This document shows, in pieces, positions 1 through 8,900 of a DNA stretch of 64,000 nucleotides. Source of the stretch: JANRJY01 sp033763735 (GTDB lineage: Bacteria > Bacteroidota > Bacteroidia > Cytophagales > UBA9547); contig JANRJY010000122.1 of assembly GCA_033763735.1 (NCBI GenBank), positions 1 to 64,000 on the forward strand, given 5' to 3'. Below the pieces are notes generated by a model. It was not told the origin of the DNA. It did not search any database and saw nothing but the letters and a program-made list of their open reading frames with translations. The position numbers were made by a program, and so were the translations under genes. Position 1 is the stretch's first letter. Each line of letters begins with the position of its first letter.

Positions 1-1
1 T

Positions 2-361
2 TATCAAGATATTAGTAGAAGTGGAGTTGCAGTAACAGGTGCAAAAAATTTCAATTACTTTTTGGTACCCAAAGAACCAGGTAAGTTCAGAATGAAAGAT
101 TTTATAATGTGGATTTATTTTAACCCAAAAACCGCCAAATACGATACTTTGAAATCAAATATGGTATTAAATGTATCTGGGGAAAGTTCCATTAATAATG
201 TGGTAAACGTAAATGATCACAACGATTTCAACGATTTCATTGAAAAGTATGGTAATCATTTTTATAATTCACAAAAAGATGAATATGTAAAGTGGATTTC
301 AAACATAGCATTGGTTCTTATGTTTTTGGTCACACTTTACTTAATGATCAGAAAAAAATAA
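2..361 (+). CDS. BatD-like membrane protein, C-terminal part (partial at window start)
   Basis: The reading frame is open to the left edge, so only the last ~119 codons are visible. The visible part has the BatD-type ending: a beta-rich domain with the motif FLVPKEPGKFRMKDF and IMWIYFNPKTAKYDTL, then one hydrophobic segment (roughly WISNIALVLMFLVTLYL) and a short lysine/arginine tail that would stay in the cytoplasm. BatD proteins of Bacteroidota are encoded with MoxR ATPases and von Willebrand factor A proteins (BatA/BatB), but those genes would lie outside the window. The family call rests on resemblance of this C-terminal segment and is an inference; the role of Bat proteins is poorly defined. 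Confidence 0.6.
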   Translation, partial: YQDISRSGVAVTGAKNFNYFLVPKEPGKFRMKDFIMWIYFNPKTAKYDTLKSNMVLNVSGESSINNVVNVNDHNDFNDFIEKYGNHFYNSQKDEYVKWISNIALVLMFLVTLYLMIRKK

Positions 362-370
362 TTGTAATAT

Positions 371-1042
371 TTATTTAGAATCCAAGTATCTGAGAAACTC
401 CGTTTTGGTGGCTTCGTTGATGAATTTGCCACTATAATGTGAAGTTACTGTTGACGAATTGCGATCTTCAACGCCACGGGAAGTAACGCACAAATGCTTG
501 GCATCAATAACCACAGCAACATCTTCGGTGTTAAGGACTTTTTTAATTTCATTGGCAATTTGAACTGTTAATCGTTCCTGAACTTGTGGTCTTTTGGCAT
601 AATAACTCACTATTCGGTTGATTTTAGAGAGACCTATCACGGTTCCATTGGAAATATAAGCCACATGAGCCACCCCTACGATAGGCACAAAATGGTGTTC
701 GCAGTTAGAAAAAAGTGTGATATTTTTTTCAACAAGCATTTCATTGTATTTGTACTTGTTTTCAAAAAGAGCTATTTTGGGTTTATTGGTGGGATTAAGA
801 CCACTAAATATTTCTTTCACATACATTTTGGCTACACGATAAGGTGTACCTTTTAGGCTATCATCTGTCAAGTCGAGCCCAAGTATTTCCATTATTTCTT
901 TAAAATGCTCTTGAATGAGTTCAATTTTAAGATCATCCTCCATTTCAAAAGCCCCTTCCCTCATAGGAGTGTCAATGGAAGTTCCAATATGATTATCGCC
1001 TGTGTGGTCCATTTCTTGAAGTTTTATATTTTCGCTATCCAT
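371..1042 (-). CDS. folE: GTP cyclohydrolase I
   Basis: Converts GTP to 7,8-dihydroneopterin triphosphate, the first step of tetrahydrofolate (and pterin or queuosine-type) synthesis, in the cytoplasm. The 223-residue protein has the normal family length. Zinc ligands are visible as Cys114 and His117 in SNCEHHFVP and Cys185 in HLCVTSRG. The GLSKINRIV and RPQVQERLT motifs of the active-site tunnel are present, as is the C-terminal Ser/Thr-rich strand (NSSTVTSHYSG). The ATG start gives an N-terminal extension of ~35 acidic residues before the conserved domain, common in this family. The gene stands alone, convergent with the BatD-like gene 10 bases away. No frameshift or missing key residue. 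Confidence 0.97.
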   Translation of the reverse strand: MDSENIKLQEMDHTGDNHIGTSIDTPMREGAFEMEDDLKIELIQEHFKEIMEILGLDLTDDSLKGTPYRVAKMYVKEIFSGLNPTNKPKIALFENKYKYNEMLVEKNITLFSNCEHHFVPIVGVAHVAYISNGTVIGLSKINRIVSYYAKRPQVQERLTVQIANEIKKVLNTEDVAVVIDAKHLCVTSRGVEDRNSSTVTSHYSGKFINEATKTEFLRYLDSK

Positions 1043-1112
1043 TTTGTTAAAGGTTTAGATATAAAAAGTACAACAAAAATTGATTGCTAAAGTTCAAAAT
1101 TATCTAATTTAT

Positions 1113-1673
1113 TTATTTTATTCGAATCGTATCAGTTTCAATTACGTTACTTTTATTTAGTGATCTGTCTTTTATAAATAGTCTGAATTTTATAGTTTGA
1201 TTTAAGAATGCTGTGTAAAAACTCGTTGATGAAACATCATATGTTAGTGTTCCGGAAATAGGTCTTTTTTGACCGGAAGGGATTAGCGGAGGAAATCTAC
1301 CATTATACAACTTTAACAATGAATCGGGAACCGGACATTCGACAAAATCTTTACATGTTACAAACTCATTTTTTTCATTTTTGAATAGGAAAGTCAAGTT
1401 CATGTTGTAATAATTGTCGTTTGTTGGAAAACCATTTACTTGTTTGGGATTAAAATCACCTGTAGTATCCGCTCCTGACAAACCTAAGTCGCCATCACCA
1501 TCTGTAAATCCAATACTCAATCTGATAATGTCTTGATTGCCTCCACTTCCTTTAATAAACTGAATACTTTTAAAAGAAATTCTTGGTTCTAATGGGAATC
1601 CCGGATCTTTAACACATGAAAATAAAAGAATTAATAACAAAAAAGTAAAAACTGTCGTTTTGAAATGTAACAC
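1113..1673 (-). CDS. Hypothetical lipoprotein
   Basis: A 186-residue protein with a hydrophobic N-terminus ending in a lipobox (LLFSC, lipid-modified Cys20), so it should be exported and anchored in a membrane by SPII processing. The mature part is beta-rich and contains a short DGDGDLG stretch that could bind calcium; it also has a single later pair of cysteines (CKDFVEC). I do not recognise a named family beyond 'Bacteroidota lipoprotein'. It is divergent from the epimerase gene, with ~50 bases between the two starts. Cell-surface placement is plausible but not shown by the sequence. Confidence 0.75.
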   Translation of the reverse strand: MLHFKTTVFTFLLLILLFSCVKDPGFPLEPRISFKSIQFIKGSGGNQDIIRLSIGFTDGDGDLGLSGADTTGDFNPKQVNGFPTNDNYYNMNLTFLFKNEKNEFVTCKDFVECPVPDSLLKLYNGRFPPLIPSGQKRPISGTLTYDVSSTSFYTAFLNQTIKFRLFIKDRSLNKSNVIETDTIRIK

Positions 1674-1723
1674 TAATTGAATTGAAATAATTGGTTACAA
1701 AGTACAATATAAAAACCTGAAAA

Positions 1724-2638
1724 GTGGAGAAAAAAATAGTTTTAATAACTGGTGGAACCGGAAATATAGGTGAAATACTTACGAATCTATTAATATCTAA
1801 GGGGTATGAAGTTAGGTATTTATCTAGAAATGGAGGATTAAAAAATAACATTTTTTCATATAAATGGGATATAAAAAATAAAACGATTGACATTAATTCA
1901 TTAGAAAATGTATCTGCAATAGTACACCTTGCGGGTGCAGGAATAGCCGATAAACCATGGACAGAAGCATACAAACAAGAAATAATTTCAAGCAGAATTG
2001 AATCATCAGGATTATTAAAAAAAGCAATCACAGAATCCAGCAATTTTCCAAAAGTAATAGTATCTGCCTCAGCAATAGGAATATACAAACAGTCTGATTT
2101 GCAAGATATTGTAGATGAGGAAAGTGCATTAGGAACCGATTTTTTGGCCGAGGTTTGTAAAACCTGGGAATCGAAAGCGGATGAATTTTCCGAATTGGGA
2201 ATTAGAACTTCAAAATTAAGGATTGGAATAGTTCTTAGTCAAAATGGTGGTGCTTTACCTGCTATTGCAAAACCAATACGCTATTTTGCCGGTGCACCAT
2301 TGGGATCAGGTAGGCAGTGGATGCCTTGGATACATGTTAATGACTTGGCTGCCATGATTGTACATTCCATTGAAAATGAACATATTAATGGCGTCTTTAA
2401 TGCTGTGTCACCCAATCCGGTTACCAATAAAGAATTCACTTATTTGTTGGCAAAAAAATTAAAACGACCCATCCTGCTACCTAATGTACCAGGTTTTGTA
2501 ATGAAAATAATACTTGGCGAAATGGCTGATTTAGTACTTAATGGCAATCATATTTCTTCTGAAAAAATCCAAAAAACTGGATTTAAGTTTGAATTTGAAG
2601 ATTTGGAAGATGCACTCAGCAACCTGATTGTCAATTAA
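1724..2638 (+). CDS. TIGR01777-type NAD(P)-dependent epimerase (SDR39U1/YfcH-like)
   Basis: Atypical short-chain dehydrogenase of the SDR39U family. The Rossmann glycine motif TGGTGNIG lies at residues 9-16, followed by the family sequences VSAIVHLAGAGIAD, SRIESS, VSASAIGIY, and the C-terminal domain with GSGRQWMPWIHVNDLA and GVFNAVSPNPVTN. Length (304 residues) is normal. Start is GTG at 1724, chosen because it sits just before the nucleotide-binding strand; there is no ATG nearby. The gene ends convergently with prfA, sharing a palindromic TTAA stop so the two coding regions overlap by 4 bases. Substrate is unknown for this family. Confidence 0.9.
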   Translation: MEKKIVLITGGTGNIGEILTNLLISKGYEVRYLSRNGGLKNNIFSYKWDIKNKTIDINSLENVSAIVHLAGAGIADKPWTEAYKQEIISSRIESSGLLKKAITESSNFPKVIVSASAIGIYKQSDLQDIVDEESALGTDFLAEVCKTWESKADEFSELGIRTSKLRIGIVLSQNGGALPAIAKPIRYFAGAPLGSGRQWMPWIHVNDLAAMIVHSIENEHINGVFNAVSPNPVTNKEFTYLLAKKLKRPILLPNVPGFVMKIILGEMADLVLNGNHISSEKIQKTGFKFEFEDLEDALSNLIVN

Positions 2639-3711
2639 AGTGCGTCTGCACCCTCAGTCAATTTATCAGCATTATCGGCAATTCGAAGTTGCTCAATAAA
2701 GTCATCGATAGAGCCATCCATTACGGTAGGCAAGTTATACACCGTATAACCAATTCTATGATCAGTTACTCTACTTTGAGGATAGTTGTAAGTACGAATT
2801 TTATCGGATCTATCGCCCGATCCAACCATAGATCTGCGTTGATCACCTATTTCGGCATTGTGTTTTTCAAGTTCTTTTTCATGAATTCGAGAACGCAATA
2901 CACTTAATGCCTTTTCAAAGTTTTTGATTTGAGAACGTTCGTCCTGACATTGTGCTACAATACCTGTAGGAATATGCGTTAAGCGAATGGCTGAATAGGT
3001 TGTATTCACGGATTGACCTCCGGCTCCCGAAGAGCAATAGGTGTCTTTACGGATATCATTCATGTTGATTTCTACATCCACCTCATCTACCTCAGGAAGC
3101 ACTGCTACTGATGCTGCTGAAGTATGAATCCTTCCGCTTGCTTCGGTTTGTGGTACGCGTTGCACACGATGCACCCCCGACTCCCATTTGAGCCTACCAT
3201 ACACTTCGTCCCCCTCTATTTGGCAAATAATCTCTTTGTATCCTCCGGCAGTACCTTCTGAATAATCAAGCACGGACATTCTCCAACCTGCCTTTTCAGC
3301 AAATCTTTGGTACATTCTGTATAAGTCACCCGCAAAAATGGAGGCTTCATCACCACCGGTGCCCGCTCTGATCTCCAAAATGGCATTTTTTTCATCATTT
3401 GGATCTTTTGGAACCATTAACTCTTTTAAATTCGCTTCGATTTCTTCTTTTTTGATTGAAAGTTCTTCTACCTCAGCTTTAGCCATTTCCCTGAAATCTT
3501 CGTCTGATTCATTTTCAAGCACATGCTTGGCCGAATTCAGATTTTGTAGTAATGTTTTATATTCTTTAAAAACAGAAACAATTTTTTCAAGGTCTTTATA
3601 TTCCTTACTCAAAGCCGAAAACTTTTTCATGTCTTTCATTGCGTCAGGCAGAACTATTAAGTCGGCTACTTCCTCAAATCGTTGTTGTATGGCTTCTAAC
3701 TTGTCAATCAT
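2635..3711 (-). CDS. prfA: Peptide chain release factor 1
   Basis: Recognises UAA and UAG stop codons and triggers peptidyl-tRNA hydrolysis on the ribosome. With the start at MIDKLEAIQ (3711), a family-typical 358 residues are encoded; an in-frame ATG ten codons upstream would add an atypical hydrophobic leader and is less likely. The catalytic GGQ is at residues 231-233. The stop-recognition tripeptide is PxT-type (P187-Q188-T189 in RVPQTEASG), which marks RF1 rather than RF2 (SPF). The C-terminal motif IRTYNYPQSRVTDHRIG is intact. PrmC, which methylates the GGQ glutamine, is not in the window. Confidence 0.97.
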   Translation of the reverse strand: MIDKLEAIQQRFEEVADLIVLPDAMKDMKKFSALSKEYKDLEKIVSVFKEYKTLLQNLNSAKHVLENESDEDFREMAKAEVEELSIKKEEIEANLKELMVPKDPNDEKNAILEIRAGTGGDEASIFAGDLYRMYQRFAEKAGWRMSVLDYSEGTAGGYKEIICQIEGDEVYGRLKWESGVHRVQRVPQTEASGRIHTSAASVAVLPEVDEVDVEINMNDIRKDTYCSSGAGGQSVNTTYSAIRLTHIPTGIVAQCQDERSQIKNFEKALSVLRSRIHEKELEKHNAEIGDQRRSMVGSGDRSDKIRTYNYPQSRVTDHRIGYTVYNLPTVMDGSIDDFIEQLRIADNADKLTEGADAL

Positions 3712-3797
3712 AATTTTGAAAATAAATACAAAAATAAGCAATTTTTAAATTTTTTGGATTGCTCTATTTTTCTTAAGTTGTTATTTATATTTGTCAA

Positions 3798-4943
3798 TTG
3801 ATTAATTCACGCAAATTTTTACTTTTAATAACACTATATATTTGTGTTTGGTTCAGTGCGTTAGGACAGCGTTCACCGCAAGTTCCCTTAAAAACAGACT
3901 CTTTAAAAGCCAAGCATAAAAATAGTTTTTTAGTAGCCCCTCTTATTGGTACAAGTGTTGAAACCAATTGGCAATTTGGGTTTGCAAGTGCATTTATTTT
4001 TAAAACCAATCGTTCTGATTCAACCTTACGCACTTCCACTATTCCTTTAGGATTTTTGTATACTTTAAATCAACAAATTCTGGTAAATTTTGGGGCTAAT
4101 ATTTATTTCCCCAAGGAAAAATATTTTTTCAGAATGGATAATTCTTATTCCAAATATCCTGAATTTTTCTGGGGCATTGGCAATGACAAAACCAACTCCG
4201 GGAAGTATGAATTATATACTTTTTCCCAATATTCCATTTCACCACAGGTACACCGGAGCATTGTTAAGCATGTTTTTGCCGGATTAGGTTTGGAACATCA
4301 GCGAGTGTACGATATATTTTATCATGGCACGGGCATTGAACCATCTTTGTTTGTAAAAGATAATGTAAGAGGCGTAATTGACCGATCGTTCTATATGATA
4401 AACGGAGCAAGTTTCTATTTAAGTTATGATAGCCGCAATAATGCATATGCCCCTGACAAAGGAATATATTTTCGATTAAAGTTCAGCGAATTCAGCAGAT
4501 TTACCTATAGCGACTATGTATTTTCGTTCTTGGATGCCGATGGCAGAGTATTTATCAAACTTTTCCCTAAGCATATTTTGGGTTTTAATTATGTGAGTTT
4601 GTTTAATTTCGGTGATGTTCCTTATCGAAATTTTGCCCAATTAGGTAGTAGCTTTATCATGAGGGGATATTATCAAGGCAGATTCAGAGACCGTAATTTT
4701 ATTGGAGGGCAAACCGAATATCGATTTCCGATATTTTGGAAATTTGGAGGCGTTGTTTTTGTAGGTACGGGACAGGTATTTGGAAACTTTCTGGATTATA
4801 CCAACGACAAACTTAAAATATCAGTAGGCACTGGAATACGATTTGAACTACTACCAAAAGAAAAACTTAATCTTAGATTTGATGTAGGTTGGGGAAACAA
4901 TAATCAATTCAATTATTATTTGACTGTAGGGGAGTCGTTTTGA
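3798..4943 (+). CDS. Omp85-superfamily outer membrane barrel protein (surface antigen D15-like)
   Basis: A 381-residue exported protein: signal peptide ending near SALGQ, then alternating beta-strands through to the C-terminal aromatic residue (GESF), as expected for an outer membrane barrel. The motif SFIMRGYYQGRFRDRN resembles the conserved (V/I)RG(F/Y) loop-6 motif of BamA/TamA-type barrels, and EYRFPIF the following strand. There is no room for POTRA domains, so this is a barrel-only member; such short Omp85 proteins are frequent in Bacteroidota and mostly uncharacterised. TTG is taken as start because no ATG precedes the signal peptide. The gene is convergent with the downstream methyltransferase, one base apart. 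Confidence 0.75.
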   Translation: MINSRKFLLLITLYICVWFSALGQRSPQVPLKTDSLKAKHKNSFLVAPLIGTSVETNWQFGFASAFIFKTNRSDSTLRTSTIPLGFLYTLNQQILVNFGANIYFPKEKYFFRMDNSYSKYPEFFWGIGNDKTNSGKYELYTFSQYSISPQVHRSIVKHVFAGLGLEHQRVYDIFYHGTGIEPSLFVKDNVRGVIDRSFYMINGASFYLSYDSRNNAYAPDKGIYFRLKFSEFSRFTYSDYVFSFLDADGRVFIKLFPKHILGFNYVSLFNFGDVPYRNFAQLGSSFIMRGYYQGRFRDRNFIGGQTEYRFPIFWKFGGVVFVGTGQVFGNFLDYTNDKLKISVGTGIRFELLPKEKLNLRFDVGWGNNNQFNYYLTVGESF

Positions 4944-4944
4944 G

Positions 4945-5712
4945 TTACTTTTCAATCACAATAAACCTCCAGTCCAATATCAAATTCCCTGACACCTGAA
5001 ATTCACCCATGGTTTTGGTGGCAGTAGGCGTTTTTGAATCGGTTGAGTTATCAAATGGTTTCCAATCCATATCTTTAATAATTTCAACTTTACTTTTTGG
5101 AGATAAAGCACTTATCAAATTGCGATAATAGGTTTCGGTATACATATTAAAGTATCTGAAATTAAGTTTCGTAAGTTCAAATGAAGCTACATTCAGTTCA
5201 TTTTTATCAAATTCAAAGTCTTTAGGTGTAAGTACTTCGCGTACTACATAGTTACGTTCGCCAAACATGGCACGAATAACAATATATTTTTTGGATAACC
5301 TGATTAGTTCTGAAAATGGTTTTTCTAAATCGGGAGGTAAGTGCATCACCACATTATTACACATTACTATATCGTAACTTTCACTTGCATGTGGCAGATT
5401 AAAAATATCTCCTACTCTGAACAAATCAGGATTGCCGTACGCTTTTTGAGCCAGTTCAACATAATATGGTGTGGCATCCGTACCATTGTAATTAATGTCT
5501 TTATCCAAATGCGCACGTAGGCTTCGAAGGTAATGACCTACACCACAACCTACATCTAGCAAGCTCATTTTGGGTTGGTATATTTTCTTTAACAAATTGC
5601 TAACCGCTTTGGATGACTCCATTTCGGGTAACTCACCTGTGGCCCGCTTAAAAAACATATTACCATAGTCTTTTTCCTCATTCCAATTGCGCCAAGCTTC
5701 TTTTTCAGCCAT
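4945..5712 (-). CDS. Class I SAM-dependent methyltransferase
   Basis: A 255-residue cytoplasmic enzyme with SAM-binding motif I LLDVGCGVGH at residues 51-60, an acidic residue at the end of strand beta-2 (YNGTDATPYY), the IFNLPHASESYDIVMCNNVVMH region typical of methyltransf_11/25 folds (motif cut here: NVVMHLPPDLEKPFSEL), and a beta-rich C-terminal part. Methyl acceptor cannot be inferred. It is divergent from the giant exported protein gene across ~190 bases that must hold both promoters. Confidence 0.85.
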   Translation of the reverse strand: MAEKEAWRNWNEEKDYGNMFFKRATGELPEMESSKAVSNLLKKIYQPKMSLLDVGCGVGHYLRSLRAHLDKDINYNGTDATPYYVELAQKAYGNPDLFRVGDIFNLPHASESYDIVMCNNVVMHLPPDLEKPFSELIRLSKKYIVIRAMFGERNYVVREVLTPKDFEFDKNELNVASFELTKLNFRYFNMYTETYYRNLISALSPKSKVEIIKDMDWKPFDNSTDSKTPTATKTMGEFQVSGNLILDWRFIVIEK

Positions 5713-5882
5713 TTTATCAAAATTAATATTAGTCAGGGAACAAATATTATGCTTTTTTTTAGAAATACTAATTCGCTAGATTATTTCTTAAAATGTATGT
5801 TCCAAATATTATAAATAACCCATTGTTGAATTGTCTTTTAAAAATACTTACTGTTTAAGTCAAAAAACTGTGGAAATAATTA

Positions 5883-5890
5883 TAATTTTG
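5883..5890 (+). promoter_or_regulatory. Candidate TAnnTTTG (-7) promoter box
   Basis: TAATTTTG matches the Bacteroidota -7 consensus TAnnTTTG and lies 16 bases before the ATG at 5907. It would place transcription start about at 5897, which argues for ATG 5907 rather than TTG 5898 as the start of the giant protein. No clear -33 TTG at ideal spacing, so this is tentative. Confidence 0.3.
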
Positions 5891-5906
5891 GTTTGCATTG
5901 TATCAA

Positions 5907-8900
5907 ATGACCGCTAAATACTTATTTACTTTTGTTTTTTTTACGATATTTTTTTCAGGTTTTTGCCAAGATGAAGCTTTTACTGATAAAGCCAAATTGG
6001 AAACTGATTTCAAACAAAGCCTTTCAGTTACAAAAAATATAAACCTTATTAAGCAAGGTGACATTTTTTTCAGTCAAGTGTACACTAACACTTTGATGGA
6101 TGATATCAACAAACAAAAACTGCTGGAAATTTGCAAAAAAATGATTGAGAAGGGTTATTCGCCTAATCCCTATTTCTCTTTGATGATGATTGCTGTAACT
6201 TCTGCTTCACAAAGCAGTGAAATGGCACCAGATATATTTTTGCATTATTTGGATGTACTTTATAAAACTGTTGATCTTTCAGATGAAGCTACTTTAAGAA
6301 GTTTTTTGCAAACTAGCTCATTGTTTTTAACCAAACGAGCCGTTTTTGATTATTACAACAACAGTTGCTACATGTTAGGAGGCAGCTTTGATTTTGATTA
6401 CAAAGGAATATTTCAGTTGCCAGTTTCAAATGCCACCGAAAATACTACTGAAAACTCAGATCCTGCACAACCTGACCCTTTTGCTGAAACAAAACCGGTA
6501 TCAGAGTCCGACATTCTGAATTCTGCACCTCAACCAACCGTGGAAGGACCGGTAATTGTATTCAAAGACATCAATATAAGGTTAGGAAGTAGATATGATA
6601 CTGCAATTATTAATAACACAGAAGGGGATTTTATGTTTGGAAGCAGAGTATTTGTTGGAAAACGAGGCAAAATTGATTGGTCAATTTTAGATAAAAGTCT
6701 TTCTGAAATATATGTAGATCTCAAAGAATATAATTTCAACACTACCAACAATCAGTTGATAATTGAAAATGTACAATTTAATTACCCATCAAAACTTGAA
6801 AATAGTATTAATGGTGTTTTTGAATTCAAAAGCATGCCACGCACTCGTAAATCGCAAGCACAATATCCAAAGTTTACTTCTTTGACAAACGATGTTGCTT
6901 TAAAAAACTTGGGTAGAAATGTAAATTATGTAGGTGGTTATTGTCTGTCTGGCATGCAGTTCACCAGCAAATGTATGGACGACAAACCTGCTTCTCTAAT
7001 TTATAATGATGGACACAACCGATTTCAAACGTTTTCAAAGCAATATTCGTGGAGCGATTCTGTAGTAAACTCTGACCCTACTGCAATTATGATTTTTTTG
7101 GACAGAGACACACTATGGCATCCGGGTGTGCGATTTACTTTAAATACATCCAAACAATTTGCTGTATTTCACAGAGATAGAGGTGCTTACAAAAATAGTT
7201 TGTTTCACGATACCTTTCATGGGTTGGAATTTTCGGTGGATATCATCAATTGGGATTTGACTTCTGACTCTATGAATCTTGACATTTTTGCTGCTAAGAG
7301 TCAGATTCCGGCAATGTTCAAATCAAAGGAATTTTTCAGAGAAAAGGACTTTACAAGTATTCAATCACTTCATAATTTTCATCCTATACGTCTACTATTT
7401 GCCTATCAAAAAGCCACCGGTACAGATGTCCTAGTTGCAGATGATATTATCAAAAAATACAAAATTACAACTCCGGCTTTTGTGGGTGCCATGCGCGATT
7501 TGGAGAAAAAAGGATTTGTTTTTTATAACGAAATATCGGGAACCATCACACTAAGGCCCAAAGCTGTGCATTTTATGCAATCATTTGTTGGTAAAGCCGA
7601 TTATGATGGATTATATATTCCTTCACTTAGTCCTCAGCAAGTGAATGCCACAATTAATATGTCCGACTTTTCAATGCGGGTAAGAGGTGTGGAAAAGTTC
7701 TTTATTAGTGATTCTGCTAATGTATATGCCTTACCTGAAAACAAAACCGTAACTATTTATGGAAATAGAGAAATCGTGTACAATGGAACGCTTATAGCTG
7801 GTATTTACCATATGAAAGGCAAAAATTTCAGATTCAATTATGAGGATTTTCTTTTAACACTTGAAACCATTGATACCATTAAGTTTATTAAGCAAGATAA
7901 AAAACCTGCCGGGGCAGACTCTAAGGTTGAATTCATGGATAATCAGCTTTTGCAATCATCAGGCACACTCTATATTAACGACCCCAAAAATAAATCAGGC
8001 AAGAAAAAATATCCCGAATACCCCAAGTTTGATACAAAAACAGGCGCTTATGTGTATTTCAACAAAAAAGAAATACTAGGAGGTGCATATAGCCGACAAG
8101 TATATTTTAAAATTCCTCCATTCAAAACGGATAGTGTTAAAAGCTCAGATAAAAGTGCATTAAAATTTCAAGGTCAGTTTATATCAGGGGGCATTTTTCC
8201 TGAATTTGATGAGCAATTAGGTGTAATGGCCGATAATTCGTTAGGTTTCAAGCACAAAACACCACCTGAAGGATATGAAGTATTTGGCGGAAAAGGAAAA
8301 TTTATTGGCACTTTAAAACTTGATAATCAAGGAATTAGGGGGGATGGTGAGTTAAGATATCAATCTTCGGTATTTTATTCCAACGATTTTGTGTTTTATC
8401 AGGATTCGGTAATAGGTATTGGTCAGCAAGCCAAAATAAAGGAACTAAAAACCGAAACCGCTTTTTATCCTGAAGTGGAAATTGGCGATTATGAAATGAA
8501 ATGGGTGCAACGTGATGACTCACTTCACTTAATTAACCTAAAGGATCCTTTCATGCTTTATAAAAAGAAAGTTGTGCTTGAAGGTTCACTCAACATTACA
8601 CCAAAAGGTCTTTTTGGCTCAGGTATGATGGAAATTAAAAAAGTGAATGTAATTGCTTCACATTACGATTTCCGTGAATTGTCGATAGAAGCTCGTCATT
8701 CGGTTTTCAATATAAAAACTCCGGGCAAGCCTCTTCCTTCTCTTAGTTCCAATAATGCTCGTTGTGAATTCTTTCTAGAAGAGTCATATGCTAATATTTC
8801 ACCTGAAATAAAAGGATTAGCAAGTTTGGAATTCCCTTTCAATCAATTCAAAACCTCCATTGAAAACGCACGTTGGGAAATGGATAAAAAAATAGTGACC

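Noticed and set aside
1609..2088. 159-codon minus-strand frame
   Set aside because: Antisense to the SDR39U1 epimerase gene; no family resemblance, and it runs into the lipoprotein gene.
3338..3748. 136-codon plus-strand frame
   Set aside because: Lies antisense to prfA and shows serine-rich composition of a shadow frame.
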